Of a stretch of DNA of 50,514 nt, positions 17,807-27,198 are shown piece by piece. The notes beneath the pieces were generated by a model, which saw only the letters and a list, made by a program, of their open reading frames with translations, was not told the origin of the DNA and ran no database searches. Position 1 is the first letter of the stretch. The number at the start of each line of letters is the position of its first letter. The stretch comes from an uncultured beta proteobacterium (GTDB lineage: Bacteria > Pseudomonadota > Gammaproteobacteria > Burkholderiales > SG8-39), in assembly GCA_903928055.1 (NCBI GenBank), contig CAIYPG010000157.1:1-50514 (forward strand). Reading direction: 5' to 3'. A program made the position numbers and the translations under genes.

Positions 17807-19036
17807 TCATTTCAGTTCGTGTGCTGCCGATGCAGGTTTCCTGTGCGACCACTCGCTCCTGCCGATCCAGGTGCCGGCGATCAGCACGGAGGCGGCGACC
17901 CAGTAGGCCGCATCCAGCCCCAGCGCGGAACCGAGCGCGCCGGCTGCCAGCGGAATGACGATCTGCAGGATGTAGGACATGGTCATGCGCAGGCCGATGA
18001 CCTCGCCCTTGCGGTTGGGCGGCGCCTCCTCGTAGGCGAGCGACATGGTCATCGGCTGGGTCAGCCCGATACCGGAGCCGAGCACAAAGCCGAGGACGAT
18101 CATGACGAAGAAATTGTCCAGCATCGGATACACGATGAATCCGGCGCTGCCGCCGGCCATGGACAGGATGAGCAGCTGCCAGGGCGTATAGGTGCGCAGC
18201 AGGGGCCGGATCCACAGGCGGATGAAAAAGGTGCCCGCATAGAAGGCGCTGGCGCACATGCCGATCTGGGAAGCGGAAAACGCCAGCTCCGAACCGTTAA
18301 GCGGCACCAGGAAGGAGAACACATCCCACGCGGTCATCAGCACGATCCCGGCGATCAGCACACGGCGCAGACTGCCGTTCTTCAGCAGATCCCAGGAGCT
18401 GCCGGCATGTTGATGAGCCTCGCCTTCCCCATGGCCGTGTTCGGCCGGCAGCCGGATGTGGTTGAAGAGCAGGGTGGCAATGGGCGTGAGGCCGAGCGCG
18501 CCGAAAATCAGGAAACCATTGCGCACGCCGAAGTGATCCACCGCAAAGCCGCTGATCAACGGCGCCACGACATTGCCCAGGGCAAGGCCCATGGTGTAGT
18601 GCGAAAAATTCTCCGCACGGTCGTCTGCCGTGCTGAAGCGGCCGATCAGCTGCTGGGAGGCGATGCGGAATACGCTGAAGCTCGCGCCGTTGATCGTGCA
18701 CATCACGAACAGTGCCGGGATGCTCTGCCAGAAGTAGGGCGTCATCACGCCGGCCCAGAGCGCAATTGCAGCGATCAGCATGGGCATGCGCAGGTGAGGG
18801 ACCCGGTCGAGCATCTTGCCGATCTGGACCGAGCTCAGGGCCGGAATCAGGGAATTGACCGCAATCAGGGTGCCCATCAAGGCAGGTGAGGCGTGCAACT
18901 GCACTGCAAACAGCAGCATCGTGAAGCGCACCCCGATGTACTGGATGTGGGACAGGACATTGAGGGCGAGGAGCAGGTAAAGGTCGCGCCTGCGCGGCCG
19001 CGATGCATTGCGTGCGGCAGTGCCAGTTTGTGACAT
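17807..19036 (-). CDS. MFS transporter with His-rich central loop (paralogue 2)
   Basis: A 409-residue major facilitator, about 12 membrane helices. ATG at 19036 has GGAG at a slightly long distance upstream; an in-frame start further upstream at 19090 is less likely. The cytoplasmic loop between the two halves carries AEHGHGEGEAHQHAG, rich in His, which might bind metal. KMLDRVPHLR follows the second helix. It is a tandem paralogue of the downstream MFS gene. A substrate cannot be assigned. Confidence 0.87.
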   Translation of the reverse strand: MSQTGTAARNASRPRRRDLYLLLALNVLSHIQYIGVRFTMLLFAVQLHASPALMGTLIAVNSLIPALSSVQIGKMLDRVPHLRMPMLIAAIALWAGVMTPYFWQSIPALFVMCTINGASFSVFRIASQQLIGRFSTADDRAENFSHYTMGLALGNVVAPLISGFAVDHFGVRNGFLIFGALGLTPIATLLFNHIRLPAEHGHGEGEAHQHAGSSWDLLKNGSLRRVLIAGIVLMTAWDVFSFLVPLNGSELAFSASQIGMCASAFYAGTFFIRLWIRPLLRTYTPWQLLILSMAGGSAGFIVYPMLDNFFVMIVLGFVLGSGIGLTQPMTMSLAYEEAPPNRKGEVIGLRMTMSYILQIVIPLAAGALGSALGLDAAYWVAASVLIAGTWIGRSEWSHRKPASAAHELK

Positions 19037-19360
19037 CGAGGCCAATACTCCATGGCGGGGCCTGGGGAACAGTCCCTGTGGTTTCTGCAAATCAGGTCGG
19101 CATTCAGGCTGGCGGCACCGGCAGCACCGGTGGGGTGCCGCAAAGGTGCTGACACGAAGTTGCTGCGCGGGTTTTGTACGCCGCTTGGGCCGGCCTCGCG
19201 GGAATTTCCCTGTTATTCCCTGAAATCAGGCGGCCGCTGCAACCCTTATAGGATACCGCGGAACCGGGGATTTTTCAGCGAGGAGCGGGCCATGCAGGCG
19301 CTATGACCGGCCAAATGCCGCACGGCGGGCCCAAAAAAGGGCATGCCGCGCAGGGAGGAG
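19037..19360. other. 324-bp intergenic region upstream of the MFS pair
   Basis: No convincing gene. It holds the short palindrome GGGAATTTCCC near 19200 and a GCCCTTTTTTGGGC-like hairpin (minus strand, near 19329-19342) that might weakly terminate htpX. The MFS promoter should lie here, but no clear -35/-10 pair was picked out. Confidence 0.3.
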
Positions 19361-20242
19361 TCAGCCCGCGACCTGTGCTGCGGATTGCAGCGCGGCGATG
19401 CGTTTCTGGATCGGGGGATGGCTGGAGAACAGTTCCATGAAGCCAGGCGCACTGTTGATGCCGGCGGTGGCGATGGATTGCGGCAGCGCGCCGGGCTCCA
19501 TGCCGCCCAGGCGTGCCAGGGCGTTCACCATCGGGCGCGGCGAGCCGAGCAGGCGCGCAGAGCCGGCGTCGGCGCGGTACTCGCGCTGGCGCGAGAACCA
19601 GGCGACGATGATGGAGGCAAGGACGCCGAACAGGATTTCGCAGACGATCACGGTGATGTAGAACCCCGGGCCGACGCCACGCTCGGTCTTGAAGATCGCC
19701 TTGTCGACGAAATAGCCGACAACCCGGGCGAGGAACACGACGAAAGTGTTCACCACGCCCTGGATCAGCGTGAGCGTCACCATGTCGCCGTTGGAAATGT
19801 GCGACACCTCATGGCCCAGCACGGCTTCAACTTCCTCGCGCGACATTGACTGCAGCAGTCCGGTAGAGACCGCAACCAGGGAATCGTTCTTGAACGCGCC
19901 GGTGGCAAAGGCATTCGGCTCGCCTTCATACATGGCGACTTCGGGGCGGCCGATACCCGCCTGGTCGGCGAGGCGGTGCACGGTGCTGACCAGCCAGTAT
20001 TCGCTGGAGCCTTCGCTGCCGTCGATGACCTGGGCACCGGTGCTCCACTTCGCCACCGGCTTGGAAATCAGCAGCGAAAAGAATGAACCGGCAAAGCCCA
20101 CCACCAGCGAAAAGCCCAACAGGGTGTTGACGTCCAGACCCTGCGCCGTGACAAAGCGGTTCAGGCCGAGCACATTCAGCACGACGCTCAGCACCAGCAT
20201 GACGGCGAGGTTGGTGACCAGGAACAGCACGATGCGTTTCAT
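19361..20242 (-). CDS. htpX: Membrane zinc metalloprotease HtpX
   Basis: A 293-residue M48-family protease of the inner membrane that degrades misfolded membrane proteins. Two N-terminal hydrophobic helices (about residues 4-25 and 40-60) precede the zinc motif HEVSH at 144-148 with ISNGDM following; a second hydrophobic pair comes after it, then the ligand-bearing [24 protein letters not shown] ends the domain. ATG at 20242 has GGAG upstream; an open extension to 20308 is not family-like. Length matches E. coli HtpX. Confidence 0.95.
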   Translation of the reverse strand: MKRIVLFLVTNLAVMLVLSVVLNVLGLNRFVTAQGLDVNTLLGFSLVVGFAGSFFSLLISKPVAKWSTGAQVIDGSEGSSEYWLVSTVHRLADQAGIGRPEVAMYEGEPNAFATGAFKNDSLVAVSTGLLQSMSREEVEAVLGHEVSHISNGDMVTLTLIQGVVNTFVVFLARVVGYFVDKAIFKTERGVGPGFYITVIVCEILFGVLASIIVAWFSRQREYRADAGSARLLGSPRPMVNALARLGGMEPGALPQSIATAGINSAPGFMELFSSHPPIQKRIAALQSAAQVAG

Positions 20243-20463
20243 GCGGATTCTCCGTAGTTTGCAACGGGGCGGCGATACTGCATCTGTGCCGCACCCTTGG
20301 GCAGTCAATGGGGCCGCAGGGCCGGTTTTTCAAGCTGCGCGATTCTACACGCCGTCATTCCCGTTCGCGGCAGGATTGCAAAACGTAATTGCCGTGTCTC
20401 GACGCCGCAATGCCACGCAGACTTGGATTCGCGGCCGGCCTTCGAGTTCCCTGTGTGCCTGCG

Positions 20464-22356
20464 CTAGTTCCTGAAGCGCTCAGGCGAGAAGCCTGCAGCC
20501 AGATCCAGCGCGACAGGTGAGGGCTCGCCGGTGATATGTGCGGCCAGCCATTCGGCGCACAGCGGTGCCCATACCAGGCCGCGTGCGCCGAGACCGGTCG
20601 CGACATGCAGCCCGGGATGTTCGGCGGATAGGGGACCAAACGCCGGCAGGCGGTCGGGCGTTGCCGCCCTGAAGCCGACGCGGCCCTCCAGCCTGCCGGG
20701 GTCGAGTCCTGTGCACAGTCCCGGCAGCATGGATTCAACCAGGGCGATGTTCGCGGCGTGGTCCGCAGCGCGCAGTTCCACGCCATCGTCACCTGGCTGG
20801 AATGTGGCACCCAGCATGATCCGCCCATCCGGCAGGGTCACTGCGTGGCGTTCGCCAGTCACTGCAATGTCCAGGCCCTGTCCGCCGGCGGGGCGGAACA
20901 GGCTGACCTGGCCGCGCACCGTCTCCAGGCGTATGCCGGTGGTCTGCACGTAGCTTCGCGCATCCAGGGCGCTGGCAACCACCAACACTGGCGCGCTTGC
21001 CACGCAGGTGCCGGCCTCGTCGAATACCTTCCAGTCATTTGTATCCGCTTCGAGGCGTGCGGCGCGAATGCCGAAGCGGCAATGGATCCGGGCCGCGTGT
21101 CGTGCGAGGCTTGCGGCGCAGATCGCGCCGGGGCTCACGTGTGTCCCGGACGGAAACCAGATGCCGGCGCGTGCCACGGGGCGACCGGCCATGGCCGATC
21201 CCTCCGCCCGGTCGGCAAAGCGTGCCAATGCCGCGGGATACGACAGGTCACGCAGCAGCCCGGCAAATCGCTCCGCTTCGCGTTCATCCCTTGCGATGCG
21301 CAGCACGCCGCCGACGCGTGTGGCGGGTTCGGGCAATTCGCCGAGCGCAGCGAAATGTCGCAGGGCATAGAGAAAGGCGGCGCGCGACAGTTGCGCATTC
21401 GGGGCATCCGCGAGGTTGATCACGGGTGCTGCAAGTCCGGCGGGATTGCCGGATGCCTCGAGTGCCGGCGCGGAATGGCGCTCGATGACTTCAACAGTCC
21501 ATCCCCGCGCCGCAAGGCGCTCGGCGCAGGTAGCGCCGGACAGGCCCGCGCCGATGACAATGGCGCGGCGTTCGTGCGTTGATTGATGCGCTGGTGGCCC
21601 TTGCCGGATTGGGGGCTTTGCGAGATGCCCGGCCAGCATTTCCCGCTTCGAACCGAAACCAGTGCGCTTCTCAACGGCGAATCCGCACGCGCCGAGGCCG
21701 TCGCGCACCGCACCGGCCACGGTCCATGTCGCCAGCGTTGCGCCGGGAGCGGCGAGCCGCGCCAGTTGTTCAAACACGGCGGCGGACCACATGTCCGGAT
21801 TGCGCGATGGCGCGAAGCCATCGAGATAGAACGCATCCACGCTGGCCGTCAGTTGTGGCAGCAGTGCGGACGCATCGCCAAGCAGCAGCGTCAGGGAAAT
21901 CCTTCCTCCGGCCAGGTGCAGTCGATGGAATCCCGCCAGGGGCAGTGGCCATGCGCCTGCCAGTTCGCGCGACCGGGTTGCATGTTCCGGCCAGCGGGCA
22001 TGGGCTTCGGCGAGCGCCGTCGGCGACAGGGGGTATTTTTCCACCGAGATGAAGTGCATTCTTGAAGGTCCGGATGGTTCTTCATCCAGCGCCCGCCAGG
22101 TCTCGAGAAAGTTCAGGCCGAGGCCGAAGCCTGTTTCGAGGATCGTGAAGGACTCGCGGCCCTGCCAGCGCCCGGGCAGCCGGTTGCCGGCAAGAAATAC
22201 GTGGCGCGCCTGGGCGGTGCCGCCGTCGGCGGAGTGGTAGACATCACCGAAGGCTTGCGAGTAGGGTATGCCCTCCGCATTCGAACTGAAGCCGGTTTCC
22301 GCGAGCGCAATGGCGCGGTGTGACGTGAATGACTGGTGTGACGTATCCCTGGACAT
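20464..22356 (-). CDS. mnmC: Bifunctional tRNA mnm5s2U34 biosynthesis protein MnmC
   Basis: A 630-residue fusion enzyme modifying U34 of tRNAs for Lys, Glu and Gln. The N-terminal methyltransferase domain (about 1-240) has ILETGFGLGLNFL (SAM site) and FYLDGFAPSRNPDMW. The C-terminal FAD oxidase domain (about 265-630) starts with AIVIGAGLSGATCAERLAARG, removes the carboxymethyl group, and ends with ATGLGARGLVWAPL. ATG at 22356 lies 6 bp from the divergent ROK kinase start. Length is normal for MnmC. Confidence 0.95.
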   Translation of the reverse strand: MSRDTSHQSFTSHRAIALAETGFSSNAEGIPYSQAFGDVYHSADGGTAQARHVFLAGNRLPGRWQGRESFTILETGFGLGLNFLETWRALDEEPSGPSRMHFISVEKYPLSPTALAEAHARWPEHATRSRELAGAWPLPLAGFHRLHLAGGRISLTLLLGDASALLPQLTASVDAFYLDGFAPSRNPDMWSAAVFEQLARLAAPGATLATWTVAGAVRDGLGACGFAVEKRTGFGSKREMLAGHLAKPPIRQGPPAHQSTHERRAIVIGAGLSGATCAERLAARGWTVEVIERHSAPALEASGNPAGLAAPVINLADAPNAQLSRAAFLYALRHFAALGELPEPATRVGGVLRIARDEREAERFAGLLRDLSYPAALARFADRAEGSAMAGRPVARAGIWFPSGTHVSPGAICAASLARHAARIHCRFGIRAARLEADTNDWKVFDEAGTCVASAPVLVVASALDARSYVQTTGIRLETVRGQVSLFRPAGGQGLDIAVTGERHAVTLPDGRIMLGATFQPGDDGVELRAADHAANIALVESMLPGLCTGLDPGRLEGRVGFRAATPDRLPAFGPLSAEHPGLHVATGLGARGLVWAPLCAEWLAAHITGEPSPVALDLAAGFSPERFRN

Positions 22357-22362
22357 GGCCTG

Positions 22363-23307
22363 ATGATAAACCCCGTGAATGCCGTGACACTTCCCGCCAC
22401 TGCGCGCATCCGGATAGGCATCGACCTTGGCGGCACGAAAACCGAGATCATTGCGCTGGATGCCGGGGGCGGAGAACTGCTGCGACGCAGGCGTGAAACT
22501 CCTGCGGAGAATTACCAGGCCGCGCTTGAGTTGATCGCCGGCATGGTGGGCGAGGCCGAGGCGGAACTGGGTGCGGTGGCCAGCATCGGCATTGGTGCTC
22601 CGGGCGCGCTGTCCCTCGCCACCGGTGTGATCAAGAATTCCAACTCGACCTGCCTGAACGGCCGGCCGCTCAAGCAGGACCTCGAATCACACCTCGGTCG
22701 TGAGATCCGCATGGCGAATGATGCCAACTGCTTTGCGTTGTCGGAGGCGGTCGATGGCGCAGGCGCCGGTGCGAGCACGGTATTCGGCGTCATTCTCGGC
22801 ACCGGTGTCGGTGGTGGCATCGTCATTGGCGGACAGGTGCTGGTGGGCGCAAATTCAATTGCCGGCGAGTGGGGCCACAACCCGCTGCCACTGCCGCAGG
22901 CGGCCGATTTTCCGTTGCCGCGCTGTTACTGCGGACGCGCCGGGTGCGTGGAATCGTATCTGTCGGGGCCTTCACTGATGCGCGATCACGCCATCCGGAC
23001 CGGGGAGCACCTTGCACCGCGGGAAATCGCCGCGCGTGCTGCTGCCGGTGACGCCAACTGCGAGCAGACGCTTGCACGTTACGAGGAGAGGCTGGCACGC
23101 GCTCTGGGCACGGTGATCAACCTCATCGATCCCGATGTGATTGTGCTGGGCGGCGGACTATCGAACCTCGACCGGTTGTATTTCAACGTTCCACGCCTGT
23201 GGGGGCCGGGCGTGTTTTCCGATGTTGTGGCCACAAGGCTGGTGCCGAACCGGCATGGTGATTCGAGCGGTGTGCGCGGCGCTGCCTGGTTGTGGGGCGG
23301 TCGCTGA
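22363..23307 (+). CDS. ROK-family sugar kinase (fructokinase / N-acetylglucosamine kinase type)
   Basis: A 314-residue cytoplasmic kinase. The ATP phosphate loop is IGIDLGGTKTE at about residues 18-28. MANDANCFALSEA holds the catalytic Asp, and LGTGVGGGIVI and AGEWGHNPLP follow. The ROK zinc motif reads CYCGRAGCVESYLSGP. Features fit Mak-type fructokinase or NagK; the hexose cannot be settled here. The ATG at 22363 leaves only 6 bp to the divergent mnmC start; GTG codons at 22378 and 22384 are alternatives, since the first ten or so residues are not conserved. Confidence 0.9.
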   Translation: MINPVNAVTLPATARIRIGIDLGGTKTEIIALDAGGGELLRRRRETPAENYQAALELIAGMVGEAEAELGAVASIGIGAPGALSLATGVIKNSNSTCLNGRPLKQDLESHLGREIRMANDANCFALSEAVDGAGAGASTVFGVILGTGVGGGIVIGGQVLVGANSIAGEWGHNPLPLPQAADFPLPRCYCGRAGCVESYLSGPSLMRDHAIRTGEHLAPREIAARAAAGDANCEQTLARYEERLARALGTVINLIDPDVIVLGGGLSNLDRLYFNVPRLWGPGVFSDVVATRLVPNRHGDSSGVRGAAWLWGGR

Positions 23308-23366
23308 TCGCTGATTGTCAGGGTGGGATCAGATGCAGCGCCGGATTTGCGCGCCATCCATTGCGG

Positions 23367-23726
23367 TCAAAGCAGTTCCAGCACCTTCTCGGGAGGACGT
23401 CCGATGATCGCGCGCTCCTCCTTGATCACGATCGGGCGCTCGATGAGGATGGGATTTTCCGCAAGTGCGCACAGCCAGCCTGCATTGTCCAGCGTCCTGC
23501 CCTGGAAATTGTCCTTGAACACGTCCTCGCCGGTTCTGATCAGGTCCCTGGCATTCATGCCCAGTTTTTTAAGCACCGCTGCGAGTTCGGCTTCTGTCGG
23601 CGGTGTCTTGAGGTATTCGATGATCTGCGGCGTGATGCCGCGTTCTTCGAGCAGGGCCAGCGTTGCGCGGCTCTTGCTGCAGCGGGGATTGTGATAAATC
23701 GTGATGGTGGATGCAGGTTTGCTCAT
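23367..23726 (-). CDS. arsC: ArsC-family arsenate reductase (glutaredoxin type)
   Basis: A 119-residue thioredoxin-fold protein. IYHNPRCSKSR places the catalytic Cys at residue 16. The downstream Arg motif is ENPILIERPIV, as in the glutaredoxin-dependent arsenate reductases and related YfgD/Spx proteins. It is last in a run with the PPC-domain gene 14 bp upstream and the HAD gene before that. There is no arsR, arsB or acr3 beside it, so a true arsenate role is an inference; the YfgD type is an alternative. Confidence 0.88.
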   Translation of the reverse strand: MSKPASTITIYHNPRCSKSRATLALLEERGITPQIIEYLKTPPTEAELAAVLKKLGMNARDLIRTGEDVFKDNFQGRTLDNAGWLCALAENPILIERPIVIKEERAIIGRPPEKVLELL

Positions 23727-23740
23727 GGGGGCTTCTTCCT

Positions 23741-24148
23741 TCAGACGATTGCGGCGACCGGCTTGATCACCAGTTCCCGGTACCCGGTCGTGCCGTCGTG
23801 CACCCGGGCGAATGCCATGCCGGGGGCCTCCCCGATGACGATCTCCGCGGTGGTGCGGATGACGCAGCCCTCGATCACATGGCCGCCGGTCACCGCGCCG
23901 CGCGCATCGGATACGGCGATGTGCAGGTGGCAGCCATCCGGGGACAACGTGCCTGACAGCGACAGGATTTCAAGCGGACCGCCGACCAGGCGGGCGGCAT
24001 TTTCATCGGCAAAGCGCAGGCAGGCGCGCGACAGGCTGCCAACCGTGCTGAGGATGAAGCCGGCGGCGATATTGCGCCTGCCGGCCTCGATCGCGAGTGT
24101 CTGGCGCAGGTCGTCGTTGGGCACGAGGCGGAGGATGTGCAGCTTCAT
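23741..24148 (-). CDS. PPC/DUF296 domain protein
   Basis: A 135-residue single-domain protein starting MKLHILRLVPNDDLR. The PPC (plants and prokaryotes conserved, DUF296) fold shows GFILSTVGSLSRACLRFAD, the metal-site pattern HLHIAVSDARGAVTGGHV, and EIVIGEAPGMAFAR. Bacterial members form trimers that bind zinc, with unclear role; in plants the domain pairs with AT-hook DNA binding. ATG at 24148 is the family-like start; a longer open frame upstream is not. Likely in one operon with the HAD gene (73 bp) and arsC (14 bp). Confidence 0.85.
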   Translation of the reverse strand: MKLHILRLVPNDDLRQTLAIEAGRRNIAAGFILSTVGSLSRACLRFADENAARLVGGPLEILSLSGTLSPDGCHLHIAVSDARGAVTGGHVIEGCVIRTTAEIVIGEAPGMAFARVHDGTTGYRELVIKPVAAIV

Positions 24149-24221
24149 TGGGAATCTACCGGCAGGTTGTCTTGGGCGGCGACAGTGTCGCACAAGTCGT
24201 GAGGGGTTTTGCCGCGTGGTT

Positions 24222-24875
24222 CTAGGGCAGTCCGAACGCGGCGAGATCGGCGCGCAGTGCGTGAGGTGAAGTGAAGCGCAGGGCATGCCAGCCGGCCGCC
24301 CGGCCCGCGGCGACATTGGCCGGCATGTCGTCAACGAAGAGCGTGGCGTGCGGACGCAGCCTGAACTGGGTGTTGGCGTGTGCATAGATGCGCGGGTCCG
24401 GTTTGATCAATCCGACGTTTCCCGATACCACGATGTCCTCGAACAGGGCGAGGGACGGGCAGCAGTCGAGTGCGATCGGGAATGTCTCCACGGAAAAATT
24501 GGTCAGTGCGCAAAGCCGCAGGCCACGTGCCTTCAATTCCTTCAGCAGAACGGCGGTACCGTCAATTTCTCCGCGCAGCATTGTTGGCCAGCCTGCGGAC
24601 CACATGCCGATCAGTTCCGCATGCTCCGGGCGCGCACGCTGGCGCTCGGCAATGGCCTGCACAGCCGGTTTGCCCGCATCCATTTCCGAAATCCATGCCG
24701 GAGAGATGACCTCGGCGACGAAATGCTCGAGCGCAGCGCGGTTTCCGGCAAAGCGACGGGCGTAGAAGTAGCGCGGGTCCCAGTCGAGCAGCACTTTCCC
24801 GAGATCGAACACGAGCGTGTCGATGAAAGGGAGGGCTTGCTCAGCGAAAGGGTGGATATCGGGATTTTGGGACAT
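24222..24875 (-). CDS. HAD-superfamily hydrolase (subfamily IA, YihX-like)
   Basis: A 217-residue HAD phosphatase. Motif I is VFDLGKVLLDWD with the nucleophilic Asp near residue 24, a pattern typical of the YihX/haloacid dehalogenase-like group. ALTNFS (motif II) and GLIKPDPRIY (motif III) follow, with FVDDMPANV as motif IV. ATG at 24875. YihX acts on glucose-1-phosphate in E. coli; this one may act on sugar phosphates or haloacids, not resolved. First gene of a probable three-gene operon with the PPC and ArsC genes. Confidence 0.88.
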   Translation of the reverse strand: MSQNPDIHPFAEQALPFIDTLVFDLGKVLLDWDPRYFYARRFAGNRAALEHFVAEVISPAWISEMDAGKPAVQAIAERQRARPEHAELIGMWSAGWPTMLRGEIDGTAVLLKELKARGLRLCALTNFSVETFPIALDCCPSLALFEDIVVSGNVGLIKPDPRIYAHANTQFRLRPHATLFVDDMPANVAAGRAAGWHALRFTSPHALRADLAAFGLP

Positions 24876-24991
24876 GTCGTCAGTGGCGTGATCCGTCGCA
24901 GCTCTGCGCCCGTCATGGGGTTATTCGGAGGGCAATGCACCAGCCAGGGGCGTTCGATGGCGTCCCGGGCGGCGGGTGCTCTGCCATCGCA

Positions 24992-25020
24992 TTGAATTTT
25001 AAACGAAATATTTGTGAAAT
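24992..25020 (+). promoter_or_regulatory. Candidate promoter of the GGDEF-EAL gene
   Basis: TTGAAT at 24992-24997, a 17-bp spacer, and TGAAAT at 25015-25020 sit in a short AT-rich patch within GC-rich DNA. If used, transcription starts near 25027, which favours the ATG at 25050 over the in-frame GTG at 25014. Both boxes are moderate matches. Confidence 0.35.
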
Positions 25021-25049
25021 TTGGGTATGGATTCTGCTTTGGCTGTGAC

Positions 25050-27185
25050 ATGAATCCGCCGCAGCCACCATCGACAAGGCTTTCTCTCGTGCAAGGCATC
25101 TCGAACCGCCACTTGCGGCGGGATCAGGAACGATTGCTGGAAACGCTGCTGGGGCAGTTGGAGGGCATGGTCTACCGTTGCCGTGAAGATGCGCAGTGGA
25201 CCATGGAGTTCGTCAGCGATGGCTGTCGCGCACTGACCGGGTATCGGCCGGAAGACCTGCTGCTCAACAGCCGGGTCTCTTACGAGGACATCACCTACGT
25301 TGACGACCGCGCGCGGGTCCGCGCCGAAATCCAGGCAGCCCTGCGCGACCGCCGGCGGTTCGAGCTGGAATACCGCATCAGCCGTGCGGACGGCACGGTG
25401 CGCTGGGTGTGGGAGCGCGGCGCAGGAATCTTCCGCGAAGACGGCACACTCGATGCGATCCAGGGCTTCATCGAGGACATCACTTCGTGGCGTGAAAACG
25501 AACAGGCCCTGCGCGATGCCGAGGAGCGTTACCGCAACATCGTCGAGAACGCCGTTGAGGGAATCTTCCAGACCACCCCCCAGGGCCGTTACCTGAGCAT
25601 CAATCCGGCGCTGGCGAGGATCTACGGCTACGACAAGCCGGAGGAGATGATCGGGGCCTATCTCGACATCGGCCGCCAGTTGTACGTGGATCCGGCGCGG
25701 CGCCTGGAATTCATGCGCCTGATCCATCTGAACGGCGTGGTGAGTAATTTCGAGTCCGAGGTGTATCGCAAGAACGGCGAAATCATCTGGATTTCCGAAA
25801 ACGCGCGCGAAGTGCGCGATGGCTCGGGCAACCTGCTCTATTTCGAAGGCACCGTCGAGGACATCACCGAGCGCAAGACCTACGAGACGCGCCTGACCCA
25901 TCAGGCCACCCACGACACGCTCACCGGCCTGCCCAACCGCGCGCTGTTCCGGGACCGCCTGCAGCAGGCAGTGCGCTATGCAGAACGCGAGAGGGCGAAG
26001 GTGTCCATCGTGTTCATCGACCTGGACAACTTCAAGTACATCAATGACAGCCTCGGGCACGAGGCCGGGGATGCACTGATCCGCATCATGGCCCAGCGCC
26101 TGAAATCCTGCGTGCGCGACAGCGACACGGTGGCGCGCCTCGGCGGTGACGAATTCGTGCTGCTCCTGCAGGGCGCGCCTTTCGACGACGAGCGGGTGTC
26201 GATTGCCATGAGCCGCATCCTCTCCGAGGTGCGTAAGCCCGTGGACGTCCGCGGGCGTGAACTGACCGTGACCTGCAGCATCGGCATCAGCGTCTGCCCG
26301 GAGGACGGCAATGACGTGGACGCGCTGCTCAAGCATGCCGATGCCGCCATGTATCAGGCCAAGCAGGCGGGTCGCGACAACTTCCAGTTCTTCACCTCAT
26401 CGATCAACCAGCGCGTGCTCGATCGCATGGACCTGGAGCACCGCCTGCGCGGCGCGCTGGAGCGCAGTGAATTCCTGCTGCATTACCAGCCCAAGCTCGA
26501 TCTGCGCAGCGGCATGGTGGTGGGCACCGAGGCCCTGATCCGCTGGCGCGCGCCGCAGCAGGGGCTGGTGTCGCCATCGCGCTTCATTCCCCTGGCCGAA
26601 GAAACCGGGCTGATCGAGCCGATCGGCGAGTGGGTGCTGGAGACGGCCTGCAGGCAGGCGCAGCTCTGGCGCGAACGCGGCTTCCGTCCGCTGACCGTGG
26701 CGGTCAATGTTTCGCCGCGGCAGTTCCGCGATGCGGGACTTCCGCAACTGGTCGAGAACATACTGAAAAAGACCGGCGTGACGCCGTCCATGATCGAACT
26801 GGAAATCACCGAGACCTGCCTCGCGCACGATTCCGAGAAATTCATCGCCACGCTGAAGACGCTCAAGGGACTTGGCGTGCAGATCGCCATCGACGATTTC
26901 GGCGTCGGCTACTCCAGCATGGCCTACCTCAAGTCATTCCCGGTCGATCGCCTCAAGGTGGATCAGACCTTCGCCAAGAACCTCGCCACCAGCGAAAAGG
27001 ACCGCTCGATCTACAAGGCCATTGTTTCGCTCGGCCACAACCTGGGGTTGCGCGTGGTGGCCGAGGGCGTCGAGACCAGCGAGCAGTACTACCTGCTGCG
27101 CGACATCGGTTGCGACGAAGTGCAGGGCTTCTTCTTCAGCATGCCGGTGCCGGCCGACGACTTCGAGCGACTGATCCAGAATTGA
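25050..27185 (+). CDS. PAS-PAS-GGDEF-EAL cyclic di-GMP signalling protein
   Basis: A 711-residue cytoplasmic protein that can both make and break cyclic di-GMP. Two PAS sensors (about 25-150 and 155-280, each ending in an IEDITSW or VEDITERK linker) precede the diguanylate cyclase domain, with GGDEF at 365-369 and the inhibitory I-site RDSD five residues before it. The EAL domain follows, with EAL at 494-496 and intact NVSPRQF, ELEITET, DDFGVGYSS, KVDQTF and EGVET motifs. Both catalytic sites look whole, so net output may depend on the PAS ligand. No membrane segment. The frame also allows GTG at 25014. It converges on pepN. Confidence 0.95.
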   Translation: MNPPQPPSTRLSLVQGISNRHLRRDQERLLETLLGQLEGMVYRCREDAQWTMEFVSDGCRALTGYRPEDLLLNSRVSYEDITYVDDRARVRAEIQAALRDRRRFELEYRISRADGTVRWVWERGAGIFREDGTLDAIQGFIEDITSWRENEQALRDAEERYRNIVENAVEGIFQTTPQGRYLSINPALARIYGYDKPEEMIGAYLDIGRQLYVDPARRLEFMRLIHLNGVVSNFESEVYRKNGEIIWISENAREVRDGSGNLLYFEGTVEDITERKTYETRLTHQATHDTLTGLPNRALFRDRLQQAVRYAERERAKVSIVFIDLDNFKYINDSLGHEAGDALIRIMAQRLKSCVRDSDTVARLGGDEFVLLLQGAPFDDERVSIAMSRILSEVRKPVDVRGRELTVTCSIGISVCPEDGNDVDALLKHADAAMYQAKQAGRDNFQFFTSSINQRVLDRMDLEHRLRGALERSEFLLHYQPKLDLRSGMVVGTEALIRWRAPQQGLVSPSRFIPLAEETGLIEPIGEWVLETACRQAQLWRERGFRPLTVAVNVSPRQFRDAGLPQLVENILKKTGVTPSMIELEITETCLAHDSEKFIATLKTLKGLGVQIAIDDFGVGYSSMAYLKSFPVDRLKVDQTFAKNLATSEKDRSIYKAIVSLGHNLGLRVVAEGVETSEQYYLLRDIGCDEVQGFFFSMPVPADDFERLIQN

Positions 27186-27198
27186 GGCATCCAACACG

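Noticed and set aside
17414..18889. Plus-strand open frame across the two MFS genes
   Set aside because: It spans the junction of two real genes on the other strand and is rich in His, Asp and Gly in shadow fashion.
24999..26336. Minus-strand frame opposite the GGDEF-EAL gene
   Set aside because: The sense strand has full PAS, GGDEF and EAL motifs; the antisense frame has no recognisable domain.
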